DNA from: Cyanobacteria bacterium OH_PDB_230
Lineage (GTDB): Bacteria; Cyanobacteriota; Vampirovibrionia; Gastranaerophilales; Gastranaerophilaceae
Assembly: GCA_023421795.1 (NCBI GenBank)
Contig: JAEZSO010000002.1
Location: 1,170,553-1,234,552, forward strand
Reading direction: 5' to 3'
DNA: 64,000 nt
Shown: positions 34,458 through 43,293 of the stretch, one piece after another
Layout: every line of letters starts with the position of its first letter
How positions within the stretch are numbered: the first letter of the stretch is position 1
Notes under the pieces: model-generated
What the model saw: the letters and a program-made list of their open reading frames with translations, nothing else
Databases searched by the model: none
Told to the model about the DNA's origin: nothing
Made by a program: the position numbers and the translations under genes

Positions 34458-35507
34458 TTACTTTAATATTAAATTTTTTGTTTTAAGCAGGTTATTATTG
34501 GCTAAAACACTTCTTGCAGCATTTAAAAAGCCGCAGTTTGCAACATTTGTTGAAACATAATTTGCATTTTTCTTGGTTTTTTTGTTTGCATTTTCTACCG
34601 CAATAGCAAGGCCGCCTTTGCTTTTTATTAGTTTAAGCATACTGATGTCATTTTCGTTATCACCAATTGCTGCAACGTTCTTTAATTCAACCCCTAAAAT
34701 TTCAGTAAGAATTTTTATGCCTTCACCTTTATTTGCTGCCTTGCTGGATAAGTCACAGTAACAGTCGGCAGAGATAACAACATTATATTTTTTGTATTTT
34801 CTTGCTAAATGATTGCGGATTGCTTTTAAGTTGTCATAATCAGAGGAGTATAAGCCTACTTTGATTACTGAGAAATTTTTTCCTAAATCAGAAATTGAGT
34901 TGAGTTTTACAGGTTTGTCGATGACATAAGGTAGGTCTGAGTCTTGGAAAGTATAAAGGACCCCTTTTACATATATGAATGGAACAATCGTATTTCCATT
35001 TTTTTTGTTGAAGGCACTGATGTCACAGAGAATTTTTTTAGCTACTTCTGAAGAGATACCGCTTTCATAGATTAAATCACCGTTCATAGTGGCTATTTCA
35101 GCTCCTTGTTGGCCTATTACATATTTTGTATTGATGCCTATTTTTTTTGCAATTATTATGGCCTCCTTTGAAGAGCGCCCTGTGATTAGATAAAGAGGAA
35201 TGTCGGCATCATGTAATTCTTTAGCTCCTTCTATAACGCTTTGTTGTATATGACCTTTTGGGGCGGATTTATCGGTAGGAATTAAAGTGCCGTCTATATC
35301 GGAAAAGAAAACTTTAATTTCGTTAGGAAAGTTCCCTGTTAAATTGCTTATAGATTGCGGCTTTGTTTTGCAGTTTCTTATTTCACATATTGTTGGAACT
35401 TTATCTTTGCTAAACGTTGAATATTCAGTTAATGTTTTTTCATTTGCCCAGACAGGTGAAAAAATATATAGAAATAAAGTGAAAATTAATAATAGTGCTT
35501 TTTGCAT
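34458..35507 (-). CDS. Exported Cof-type HAD hydrolase
   Basis: The 349-residue product carries a signal peptide (MQKALLLIFTLFLYIFSPVWA, cleavage after VWA), about 50 linker residues, then a full HAD subclass IIB phosphatase: motif I FFSDIDGTLIP, motif II LITGRSS, the C2 cap, motif III Lys in NKGEGIKIL, and motif IV AIGDNENDISML. Cof-type enzymes dephosphorylate sugar phosphates or cofactors such as FMN in the cytosol; an exported version is unusual and suggests scavenging of phosphorylated compounds in the periplasm. The ATG at 35507 has GAGGG upstream; the longer frame from 35552 would spoil the signal peptide. Monocistronic. Confidence 0.8.
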   Translation of the reverse strand: MQKALLLIFTLFLYIFSPVWANEKTLTEYSTFSKDKVPTICEIRNCKTKPQSISNLTGNFPNEIKVFFSDIDGTLIPTDKSAPKGHIQQSVIEGAKELHDADIPLYLITGRSSKEAIIIAKKIGINTKYVIGQQGAEIATMNGDLIYESGISSEVAKKILCDISAFNKKNGNTIVPFIYVKGVLYTFQDSDLPYVIDKPVKLNSISDLGKNFSVIKVGLYSSDYDNLKAIRNHLARKYKKYNVVISADCYCDLSSKAANKGEGIKILTEILGVELKNVAAIGDNENDISMLKLIKSKGGLAIAVENANKKTKKNANYVSTNVANCGFLNAARSVLANNNLLKTKNLILK

Positions 35508-35656
35508 CTTTTTGCCCTCAAAAATTTTAATATTTTTCAAATTATAAATCAAAAATTATAGGTGAGCTATATAGTTAATGAAATTTGCCCTCAGTATTTA
35601 AAGGTAGATAAATAATCAGACAACTGGGTAATGGCTAATAATAATAAATTTAATAA

Positions 35657-35682
35657 AATATTCGGTAAGCCGAATAATATTT
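35657..35682 (+). other. Hairpin in the leader region of cysK
   Basis: ATATTCGG-TAAG-CCGAATA with A+T flanks forms a stem-loop about 45 bases before the cysK start codon, followed by a short T-rich stretch. It could be the terminator of an unseen upstream transcript or a leader structure. No T-box or riboswitch consensus is recognised. Confidence 0.35.
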
Positions 35683-35727
35683 TATAAGCCGTATTCAAAA
35701 TGCTTTCATTAAATTGAGGAGGATAAT

Positions 35728-36843
35728 ATGAATGTAAGAGCAATCCAGCAGCCTGTAAGAAGTTATTTTTTTAACTCTCAAAAACAAAATAACTCCGAAA
35801 ACACGCATTACAAAGGTCAAGTAACAAATTTTAATTCTGGTAAGTGTAGCTTGAATGCGACCGATGTTGTTGATTTTAGCAAAAAAGCTACAGGTCTGTC
35901 GTTTAAGGCCGCCATAGCGAATGACGTTACCGAGTTAATCGGGAATACTCCGCTTGTCTATATAGATAAATTAAACCTTGATGGAGAAGCAAGAATAGCT
36001 TTAAAATTAGAGAGTTTTAATCCCGGTCATTCTGTAAAAGACAGGATAGCTTTGAATATGATAGAAAACGCAGAAAAAGCAGGAAAAATAACACCTGGCA
36101 AAACAACTTTAATAGAGCCAACAAGCGGCAATACGGGAATCGGTTTGGCTTTGGTTTCAGCAGTTAAGGGTTATAAGCTTATATTAACCATGCCTGAAAC
36201 TATGAGCATAGAAAGAAGAATGCTTCTAAAAGCATTAGGTGCCGAGATTGTTTTAACCCCTGGTAAATTAGGAATGAAAGGAGCTGTAGAAGAAGCTAAT
36301 TCTATTGCAGGTAATACAAGTGATTCTTTTATTCTTCAACAATTCAAGAATCCATCAAACCCAGAGGTTCATTTTAAAACCACTGCAGAAGAAATCTGGA
36401 GAGACACTGATGGCAAAGTCGATATGCTAGTCGCTGGTGTAGGGACAGGAGGAACTGTCACAGGAGTTGCGAAAAACATAAAAGCTAAGAAGCCCGACTT
36501 TAAGGTAATAGCTGTTGAACCTGCAGAAAGCCCAGTATTATCCGGAGGCTCTCCTAGCCCTCATAAAATTCAAGGGATAGGGGCTGGTTTTGTACCTGAT
36601 GTACTTGATAAATCACTTTTAGACGGAATTTCTACCGTCAAAAGCCAGGAAGCTTTAGAGACTGCTCGAGAACTCGCTAAAACAGAAGGGATACTATGTG
36701 GTATTTCAACGGGGGCAGCAGTAAGTGCCGCATTAAAAGAAGCCAAGAAGCCGGAAAATGCAGGTAAGCTTATTGTTGTAATAGCTCCTGATACAGGTGA
36801 AAGATATATCAGTACAGCTTTATTCGATAATGTAAGAGAATAA
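35728..36843 (+). CDS. cysK: Cysteine synthase (O-acetylserine sulfhydrylase) with an N-terminal extension
   Basis: Makes L-cysteine from O-acetylserine and sulfide using PLP. The catalytic part (about residues 62-371) opens ANDVTELIGNTPLVYID and has the PLP Lys in NPGHSVKDRIA, the substrate loop EPTSGNTGIGLA, the phosphate-binding GVGTGGTVTGVA and GILCGISTGAA. Residues 1-61 are extra: a polar, low-complexity leader rich in Asn, Gln and Ser, ending GLSFKA. It has no signal peptide character and no internal Met, and the ATG has a very strong GAGGAGG, so the extension is real. Its role is unknown. A terminator follows. Confidence 0.93.
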   Translation: MNVRAIQQPVRSYFFNSQKQNNSENTHYKGQVTNFNSGKCSLNATDVVDFSKKATGLSFKAAIANDVTELIGNTPLVYIDKLNLDGEARIALKLESFNPGHSVKDRIALNMIENAEKAGKITPGKTTLIEPTSGNTGIGLALVSAVKGYKLILTMPETMSIERRMLLKALGAEIVLTPGKLGMKGAVEEANSIAGNTSDSFILQQFKNPSNPEVHFKTTAEEIWRDTDGKVDMLVAGVGTGGTVTGVAKNIKAKKPDFKVIAVEPAESPVLSGGSPSPHKIQGIGAGFVPDVLDKSLLDGISTVKSQEALETARELAKTEGILCGISTGAAVSAALKEAKKPENAGKLIVVIAPDTGERYISTALFDNVRE

Positions 36844-36869
36844 AGTTAAGTATTTCAATACAAATAAAC

Positions 36870-36902
36870 AAAATCAGCCGCTTACTTAACGGCTGATTTT
36901 TA
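36870..36902. terminator. Bidirectional terminator between cysK and the CotH/VTC operon
   Basis: AAAATCAGCCG and CGGCTGATTTTT arms with a CTTACTTAA loop. T-rich on both strands; it ends cysK and, on the minus strand, lies just beyond the DUF4956 stop codon. Confidence 0.88.
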
Positions 36903-36918
36903 ACGCTATTGATAAAAA

Positions 36919-37611
36919 TTAAATATTCCCAAGATCATTCTGATAAGAAATCAGTGTGGCCCTGATGTTTTCATTTATTTGTGAAAAGTTTTCGACAAAA
37001 GAAGTATCATTATTTTTTAATTTTGTTTCTATTGTTAATTCGCTTTGTGTCTGATTTATTGTTCTTGTTTTTACTCTGTATACTTTTACTTTGGTTTTTA
37101 AAAATTCTAATATCTCAGCTTCTCTAACGTGCGGGGGTGTTTGTATTATGAGCAAATAAGGATTTTCGGTTGTTCCTTTTCGAGAAAGAATCAACAATAA
37201 AATTCCTATGAATATAGAGCCTATAATTGATATTGTGAAATAGCCGACCCCGTTTGCGATTCCAACGCATATTGCCCAAAACACAAATACTAAATCGATG
37301 CTGTCTTTTAAAGGGGTCCTAAATCTTACTATTGATAGAGCTCCGACCATCCCTAAAGAAAGTACTATATTGCCGCTTATTGTCATAATTATCAAAGAGG
37401 TAACTGTCGCGACCAAAACAAGTGATACATTAAAAGTCTTTTGATATAAAACACCTTGAAATGTCTTTTTATAAATGTAATAAATAAACATCCCTACGAT
37501 GAAAGACATTAATATATTTACAATTATGTCCATCGGGCTTACTGAACTAGCGTTTCCGCTCATCGCAAGAAAACTTTTTTTAAATACATCATTAAATGTA
37601 ACTTGATCCAT
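36919..37611 (-). CDS. DUF4956 membrane protein
   Basis: A 230-residue protein with about four membrane helices between residues 30 and 145, with GNIVLSLGMVGALSIVRFRTPLKDSIDLVFVFWAICVGIANGVGYF as the diagnostic DUF4956 core (VRFRtPlKD). A soluble C-terminal domain of about 80 residues follows (PHVREAEILEFLKTKVKVYRVKTR...), resembling a ferredoxin-like MgtC/YhiD C-terminal fold. In many bacteria DUF4956 is encoded beside VTC-domain and CotH proteins. A TTG at 37617 overlaps the VTC stop codon; the ATG at 37611 is preferred, with GGAGG ten bases upstream. It is the last gene of the four-gene operon. A membrane channel or polymer-translocation role is inference. Confidence 0.85.
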   Translation of the reverse strand: MDQVTFNDVFKKSFLAMSGNASSVSPMDIIVNILMSFIVGMFIYYIYKKTFQGVLYQKTFNVSLVLVATVTSLIIMTISGNIVLSLGMVGALSIVRFRTPLKDSIDLVFVFWAICVGIANGVGYFTISIIGSIFIGILLLILSRKGTTENPYLLIIQTPPHVREAEILEFLKTKVKVYRVKTRTINQTQSELTIETKLKNNDTSFVENFSQINENIRATLISYQNDLGNI

Positions 37612-37613
37612 TA

Positions 37614-38384
37614 TCAATTATCCTCCCATTGTTTTGTTTTAAAATACCTTCTGGACATCGCATATTTGCTTATGCTTGTTTTTTCAAAAGCCTCTATTTG
37701 CAGCATGCTCTTTATGTAATCTGGCAGATATGTATTGTACTTTATTTCGAGAATATATTTTTGATCTGTCATAACAGGCATCATTGTAATATCCTTTGAA
37801 AAAATATCATAATTCAGATTGTTGCATTTTAGGTCTTTATCAATTGTAACCCTTATGTCAAATTGTTCCAATAAATAAGCTTCTCTGACATAATCAATCA
37901 TCACGACAGGTCGAAAGGCCTTAGTGGTGAATTCTGCATATATTCTGTTCAAAATATCGTTGTTGTATTCCAAAAGCTCGTTAAAATCGCCTTTGATTAC
38001 TTTTATCGCGCTTTCCTTTGTGATAAGCGCCGTTTCTTTAAAAATTTGATTGTTTATTTTGTTTTTAATTTCAAATTTAACGGTTTCATCCGATGTATTG
38101 TAAATCCTCATTCGGTATTTCTTATGGTACATCAGGCCGGAAAGCTTTTGGCTCAGGCATTCATCATCATAAGAATCAAAGTAAAGAGTCTTTACATTGT
38201 ATAAGTTTGAAGAATTTGTATGTGAATCAGCTTTTAGAACATACTTCAGCTTATTTACCAGGGTAAAGTAATCAAAATAATTTATGTAATACTTTAGCTC
38301 GTTTCTTTTGACCTTTATATGCTGAGCAGTATTATCTGGCGCTGTTTCTATAATTTTATTTGTTTGTGATTCTTTTGAAAGCAT
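37614..38384 (-). CDS. VTC-domain polyphosphate polymerase-like protein
   Basis: The VTC domain is a tunnel-shaped triphosphate-tunnel enzyme that builds polyphosphate from ATP. The 256 residues have the expected charged strands: VKRNELKYYI, TLYFDSYDDECLSQKLSG with KYRMRIY (paired Arg), VKFEIKNKIN with the E-K pair, DYVREAYL, FDIRVTIDKDL and YILEIKYN. All main basic and acidic tunnel residues appear present. There are no membrane helices, so it must act from the cytoplasm, unlike yeast VTC where the membrane part is attached; the adjacent DUF4956 protein is the natural candidate partner. It directly follows the TM-TPR gene (contiguous) and overlaps DUF4956. Confidence 0.85.
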   Translation of the reverse strand: MLSKESQTNKIIETAPDNTAQHIKVKRNELKYYINYFDYFTLVNKLKYVLKADSHTNSSNLYNVKTLYFDSYDDECLSQKLSGLMYHKKYRMRIYNTSDETVKFEIKNKINNQIFKETALITKESAIKVIKGDFNELLEYNNDILNRIYAEFTTKAFRPVVMIDYVREAYLLEQFDIRVTIDKDLKCNNLNYDIFSKDITMMPVMTDQKYILEIKYNTYLPDYIKSMLQIEAFEKTSISKYAMSRRYFKTKQWEDN

Positions 38385-38900
38385 TTATTTAATATTCGCT
38401 CCCTCTCTATATTTTTTATAGCTTTCAATTAACTCTTTGTCCAGTTTTTTCAGAAAGTTTTCTTTTTCCATTGAATTGTCTAAAGTTAAATTTATCAGGT
38501 GAAATAACTCTTTTTCATCCAGCCTTCCATTGTAAAAGAGATAATTAAAAAACTCCGCCAGGTTATCTTTATCTGATTCATATTCGCTTAAATTTGTTAT
38601 TCTGAATTCTATTGCATCAATATTTGTAGGATTGAGTTCAAGAGATTTTTTTATTGTCTCAAGCGCATTTTTATAATCTTTGTTTTCGTAATATTCTTCC
38701 GCCACTTGTTTTTTGTATTCGGAGTAGTAATAATTGTTGACTACAGGAACCTCTGGGATATAAGGTTCTCTTTTGAAAACTGTTTTGTATATATCTTTTG
38801 GAAAAAATAACAGGCAAGAAAACGCAATGATAATGATTACAACATTTAGTATCAAATAAACAAACCCTATGCTGGGAAGGTATTTTTCATCAATTTTCAT
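38385..38900 (-). CDS. Single-pass membrane protein with TPR-like domain
   Basis: The 171 residues hold one membrane helix (about 12-33), a Tyr/Pro linker (EPYIPEVPVVNNYYYSEYK) and one clear TPR unit (VAEEYYENKDYKNALETIKKSLELNPTNIDAIEFR), followed by more helices. It overlaps the CotH gene by 11 bases and is contiguous with the VTC gene, so it is a structural part of this operon. Topology from the charge distribution is uncertain. A role as adaptor between membrane and enzyme partners is inference. I do not know a named family. Confidence 0.7.
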   Translation of the reverse strand: MKIDEKYLPSIGFVYLILNVVIIIIAFSCLLFFPKDIYKTVFKREPYIPEVPVVNNYYYSEYKKQVAEEYYENKDYKNALETIKKSLELNPTNIDAIEFRITNLSEYESDKDNLAEFFNYLFYNGRLDEKELFHLINLTLDNSMEKENFLKKLDKELIESYKKYREGANIK

Positions 38901-41691
38901 AACTTTTTACCACCTTTTTAATTTTATAATCCAGAGAATTAAAAGAGTTATTCAAAAGCAACTTCTCATTTAAAAAGTTTAAATTTGAAAATTCAGGATA
39001 AGATTCGTTTGTGTTTGTTGCCTTAACTTTTGATCGTTTATCGTGAGAAATCTTATTATTTCCTATAATATAAAGTTTATCTGAATCTAACAGGCCGCCC
39101 TCGTCGTACCTTGTGTTTTTATTGTAGAGGTTTATTGCTTTTTCTCTGCTATTTACTACAATGTTCTTCTCCATTTTAACATTTGATTTATCTTTGACTT
39201 CAACCGCAATGAGGTTATTATAGAAGAAATTATTTTTATAGTTTCCCACGCTCCATTCGCCTGTCGAAATCCCTTTGTCACCGGAATTTATAAAAATGCA
39301 GTTTTCTATCTCGGCATTTGCTGTCATCAAATCAACTGAATCATTTCCGCTGTTTATGAAAATTGTGTTTTTTATTTCTACATCCGCAATGTCTATATCT
39401 AAAGCATCGCTTTTTGCATTTACAAAAACGCTGTCTTTCAAGACTCCGTTGCTGTAAGAAATATGCATTGCATCGTCACCTGTATGATTTTTCCCCACTT
39501 TGATATGACTGAGCTCAAAATCTTTTAGATTATGTATGTTGAAAGGGGCTGTATATTGTATAAGTCTTCTTGAATCAACAGAGCCGTCTTTAAACTCGAC
39601 ATATTTAAATTTGCTTCCTGATGCACTTTGACCTTGCACTGCAACAATGCCCCAAGGCCTTGATTTGTTTTTTGCAATGAACCTGATTGGATTATGTTTG
39701 CTGCCTTCAGCGTTGACTTTTCCGTAGAAGTAAATTGATTGACGAGGGTGCATTGTAAACGTTGTCCCCGGGAGGATTGTTATTGTAGTGTTTTTGTCAA
39801 ACTCAAGCGTTTTCTTTACCTCTATATTCCCTTTTAATACAACTTTTTTAGTATGAATAACGGGTAATTCCCAAGGATGTATAGAATCTGCTTTTATTTT
39901 ATTCTGCTTAAATTTTTTGTATTGTATTTTTATATTTCTACCCGTGATGGCATTTTCTGCTTTTAGATTTCCATTTTTTTCAATATCACCGATAACTATG
40001 TATGAATAGTATAAGGGATGGGGTTTTAGATGGTGTCTTGCATAGAAAACAAATTTTTCTCCGTTGCTTTCAAGTCCCTGATACTCCTTTCTTCCCGGAT
40101 AAAGGGTTTCAGTTTCTTTTACTCTAACATCTTCTTTATCTATAACGCCATTAAAGTTAGTATCACGATATATTTTAGCAGTTCTTCCGTAGTTTTTTGC
40201 AAAATCTACCTGAACAGGGCTGTTGCCATCGATTTCAAACAGTAGTTGGGCTTGGCTTCCGCGAGTATTTTTAACGTAATATCTGCTAGAAATATTGTTA
40301 TATAAGTAAATTAAATATTTTTTTCTCTCCAACAGTCCATTTTCAATATAACCAACTGAATTCACAAATTCTTTTATTGAATATGGAATACAATCAAAAG
40401 GCATCAAAGAGGTATAATTATTTTTATAAATATCCGCCTTTAACTCTGGGATTAAAGCCTCTTTGTAGTCATTTGTTTTTTCTACCATTTTTTCAACTAT
40501 TCCATCAGATAAAAGCTTATAAGCAACTTTGTCTCTTTCACCCTCTAGAATAGGATTTAACTTAATTCTTTTTAACAGCTCATAATACGACTCATCTTTT
40601 GATTTTGCGTCGGTCCACCATCTTATATCCCATTCTATAGGCTCAAATAAGCCCTTGTAAGGGTCAAAGTATAATTTGTAATTGTGGTGATAATCGTGAT
40701 GCGGCGTGCCTGTTATTACATCCAAAGCAAGGTAGTTATAGAATTTATCCTTATTTAAATATGTTTCGGCAAAGTCGTAAAAATCTATGTCATTAAAAGA
40801 GCTTATTGCCTTGATAAAATATTTAATTTCATCTACATCCGATTTTTGTTCGCTGTTACGTGCGGCTTTCTTCTCCCAGTATGAAGGGTCTTGCCAAAGA
40901 AGGGTCGTCGTTTTATACGTTTTGTCAGGATCTGTCGGGCAGCCGTCTCCATAATAAATGCTGCCTGGCATCAACTTATGCTTTCTTAAAAGTGATTCAT
41001 CTACTTGGCTTAGATAGAAATACACTCCCATATATTTTCCGTTCAAATAAACTCTTACCGGGAAACAATCTGGAGATATAATACCTAGTTTCTTTGATGT
41101 CTCATAATTAACTATATCTATTATGCTGTAGTCATTGGGAGGAACAATTAAATTGAATTTCTTTTCCAGATTATAAGTATCTTCACCTTGCATGCTTATA
41201 CGCAGGGATTTTTTTTCAAACGCCCAGTGTCCTGGGGTATCACCTCTATATCTTAGTTTTATTTTTTTTACGTCGCTGTTGTCTGTTTTTAAAAACGCAG
41301 TATAAGACTCTGTGGTCCCGCTTTTCGGTAAGTTGGAGTTTAATTTTTCTAAATGTTTTTTGTCTATGGCTATATAAAAAGTTTCTAATTTAGAATTTTT
41401 TGGAGGACGATTTGCAGTGTATTTTATAAAATCTTTTTTTATATTCTTGGTGAGAAAGACATAAATCCCTTTTTTCATGGTCAAATTTTCTTTATCAAAG
41501 AGGTTTATTTTATATTCATCCAAAAATTCACTATGTACATTCAGCATTAAATTTTTGTAATTAATAAAATCAACAATAGAGGCCCAAACATACACCACCA
41601 TTGTTAATTGCAAAATTAAACCGATTAAAAAAGCACGCCTAAAATTTATTTTATATAATGAGGTAAAAATTTTATTAAAAAATTTTTTCAT
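38890..41691 (-). CDS. CotH-type kinase fused to a right-handed beta-helix, membrane-anchored
   Basis: The 933-residue protein is first in the operon. Residues about 18-40 are a membrane helix after a basic head, so the rest should be outside the inner membrane. Residues about 105-450 are a CotH kinase domain: LRYRGDTPGHWAFEKKSLRI, PNDYSIIDIVNYE, VRVYLNGKYMGVYFYLSQVDE, and the core DYHHNYKLYFDPYKGLFEPIEWDIRWW with the conserved D-x-D-type acidic residues (331-359). Near 510 is DTNFNGVIDKEDV, an EF-hand/dockerin-like loop. Residues about 620-880 are repeats such as VEIKNTIFINSGNDSVDLM typical of a parallel beta-helix. CotH proteins phosphorylate surface proteins (spore coat CotB in Bacillus). 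The beta-helix may bind a polysaccharide. AGGGAT precedes the ATG. Confidence 0.85.
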   Translation of the reverse strand: MKKFFNKIFTSLYKINFRRAFLIGLILQLTMVVYVWASIVDFINYKNLMLNVHSEFLDEYKINLFDKENLTMKKGIYVFLTKNIKKDFIKYTANRPPKNSKLETFYIAIDKKHLEKLNSNLPKSGTTESYTAFLKTDNSDVKKIKLRYRGDTPGHWAFEKKSLRISMQGEDTYNLEKKFNLIVPPNDYSIIDIVNYETSKKLGIISPDCFPVRVYLNGKYMGVYFYLSQVDESLLRKHKLMPGSIYYGDGCPTDPDKTYKTTTLLWQDPSYWEKKAARNSEQKSDVDEIKYFIKAISSFNDIDFYDFAETYLNKDKFYNYLALDVITGTPHHDYHHNYKLYFDPYKGLFEPIEWDIRWWTDAKSKDESYYELLKRIKLNPILEGERDKVAYKLLSDGIVEKMVEKTNDYKEALIPELKADIYKNNYTSLMPFDCIPYSIKEFVNSVGYIENGLLERKKYLIYLYNNISSRYYVKNTRGSQAQLLFEIDGNSPVQVDFAKNYGRTAKIYRDTNFNGVIDKEDVRVKETETLYPGRKEYQGLESNGEKFVFYARHHLKPHPLYYSYIVIGDIEKNGNLKAENAITGRNIKIQYKKFKQNKIKADSIHPWELPVIHTKKVVLKGNIEVKKTLEFDKNTTITILPGTTFTMHPRQSIYFYGKVNAEGSKHNPIRFIAKNKSRPWGIVAVQGQSASGSKFKYVEFKDGSVDSRRLIQYTAPFNIHNLKDFELSHIKVGKNHTGDDAMHISYSNGVLKDSVFVNAKSDALDIDIADVEIKNTIFINSGNDSVDLMTANAEIENCIFINSGDKGISTGEWSVGNYKNNFFYNNLIAVEVKDKSNVKMEKNIVVNSREKAINLYNKNTRYDEGGLLDSDKLYIIGNNKISHDKRSKVKATNTNESYPEFSNLNFLNEKLLLNNSFNSLDYKIKKVVKSYEN

Positions 41692-41872
41692 CTAAATCCC
41701 TATAATCAGTTCATAATATTAAATTCAACCTTACAAGATTTTAGCATACAATGCGTCAATAAAATAAAATGTAAATATATAATAGTCCTGTTAAGAACGT
41801 CATTGAACCCGGGCACAGTTTTAAAAGAGATTTTAGACACTTTATGATTAATAATATCTTAAAAAGTAAAAA
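41692..41872. other. Intergenic region between tRNA-Arg and the CotH operon
   Basis: A+T-rich except for a short G+C patch near 41797-41822 (centre CCCGGG). No reading frame, RNA gene or clear terminator is recognised. It probably contains the CotH operon promoter on the minus strand. Confidence 0.5.
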
Positions 41873-41946
<74 letters not shown>

Positions 41947-42001
41947 GTAAAGATATTCTTTATATGATATTTATAACATATAAAAAAAATCATGCAATAA
42001 T

Positions 42002-43165
42002 TTATTTGTATAATTCACTTTTAGCTTTGTTTAAGATTCTCGGAATTTGAGATATCTCATCTATCTTTATGTCAGTTCTTAAAGAAAGTCTGATTCTGGC
42101 AGAATTCATTGCTACAGCGGGATGTCTTATCGGTAGTGTATAAAACCCGTTATCTTGAAGGACTTTGCAATCTTTTACCGTGTCTTCATTTGAACCTATA
42201 ATAATTGGCACTATGTGTGAATCGCCAACAGTTGTGAGAGTTGCTTCCTTTATCATTTCTCTTAGTTGCTGGGCTGTTTTTAACAAATTATATCTGTCAG
42301 ATTTTGTATTCGGCAAAATTGATTCCACTATAAATTTTGAAAAGGCGATGTTTATTTCCGGCAGGGCTGTTGAAAAAATAAAACTTCTGGCTTTATTAGT
42401 CAAATAATCTATTAATATTCGGTTTCCGCAACAGAAAGCTCCCATTGATCCTATGGATTTGCCAAAAGTAGCTACTACCAGATCAATTTCTTCCAAACAA
42501 CTTTGCTCTTCAGCGAGACCCAATCCATTTTCTCCAAAGACCCCAAACGCATGCGCTTCATCTACTATTAATATGGCATTATACTTTCTTTTTAGATCTA
42601 TAAGCCTTTTTAAGACGGCTGAATCACCATCCATGCTAAAAATCGATTCAATTATTATTATTGCATTTTCAAACTTGTTTCGATGTTGCTCTAAAAGTGA
42701 CTCCAGATGCTCATAGTCAAGATGCTTGTATCTATAAAAGCTGCCATCAGAAAGCCTCATCCCGTCTATTATACTTGCGTGGTTGAGTTTGTCAGAAAAC
42801 ACAACGTCATTTTTGTTTACCAGCGAAGAAATAATCCCTACATTGGCATGGTATCCACTGTTAAAAAGTAATGCAGAATCTTTTTTATATAGTTTTGAAA
42901 TTAATTGTTCCAGCTCTTTGTAAGTGTTGCTTGTTCCCGTCAAAAGCCTTGAAGAAGCTGAGCCAAAAGAGTAGTTACAGTTTTTTAAAAAATCTTTTGA
43001 AATTTGCTGGTTCTCAGCGATGCCTAGATAATCGTTAGATGATAAATTAAGTAATTTTCTGTTTTGATAAATTACATATTTTCCCGATTTATAAATATCA
43101 GGAATTTCTCTTTTGTTAAAGGTCGAATTTAGCTGATTTATTTCGTTTTCGTATTTTCTAAACAT
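42002..43165 (-). CDS. bioF: AONS/KBL-type PLP enzyme (8-amino-7-oxononanoate synthase-like)
   Basis: An alpha-oxoamine synthase of 387 residues: LNLSSNDYLGIAENQ, SFGSASSRLLTGTSNTYKELE, ALLFNSGYHANVGIIS, the PLP-stacking DKLNHASIIDGMRLS, IVDEAHAFGVFGENGLG, and the PLP Lys in VVATFGKSIGSMGAF. The family includes BioF (biotin), Kbl (threonine breakdown), HemA and serine palmitoyltransferase. The DYLG and SGSSRLLTG-type motifs favour BioF, but no other bio gene is near, so the symbol is provisional. There is no ribosome binding site; a TGATAAAAT extended -10 box lies exactly six bases upstream of the ATG, predicting a leaderless mRNA. Confidence 0.8.
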   Translation of the reverse strand: MFRKYENEINQLNSTFNKREIPDIYKSGKYVIYQNRKLLNLSSNDYLGIAENQQISKDFLKNCNYSFGSASSRLLTGTSNTYKELEQLISKLYKKDSALLFNSGYHANVGIISSLVNKNDVVFSDKLNHASIIDGMRLSDGSFYRYKHLDYEHLESLLEQHRNKFENAIIIIESIFSMDGDSAVLKRLIDLKRKYNAILIVDEAHAFGVFGENGLGLAEEQSCLEEIDLVVATFGKSIGSMGAFCCGNRILIDYLTNKARSFIFSTALPEINIAFSKFIVESILPNTKSDRYNLLKTAQQLREMIKEATLTTVGDSHIVPIIIGSNEDTVKDCKVLQDNGFYTLPIRHPAVAMNSARIRLSLRTDIKIDEISQIPRILNKAKSELYK

Positions 43166-43171
43166 AATTTA

Positions 43172-43180
43172 ATTTTATCA
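43172..43180 (-). promoter_or_regulatory. Extended -10 placing transcription start at the bioF-like ATG (leaderless)
   Basis: TGATAAAAT on the minus strand followed by exactly six bases and the ATG at 43165. No Shine-Dalgarno sequence is present. Confidence 0.55.
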
Positions 43181-43293
43181 CAATATGCCTTTTAAAAAAT
43201 TTATCCTATGTTAAATTTGTAAATTTTCTTTTAAAACTGGCAAATAAATGAACAATTATGTTTTTATTTATATATAAGATTCAAGGAATAATC

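Noticed and set aside
35553..35727. Possible T-box or SAM-type leader before cysK
   Set aside because: Only a simple hairpin is visible; no T-box sequence, no antiterminator pairing and no K-turn pattern.
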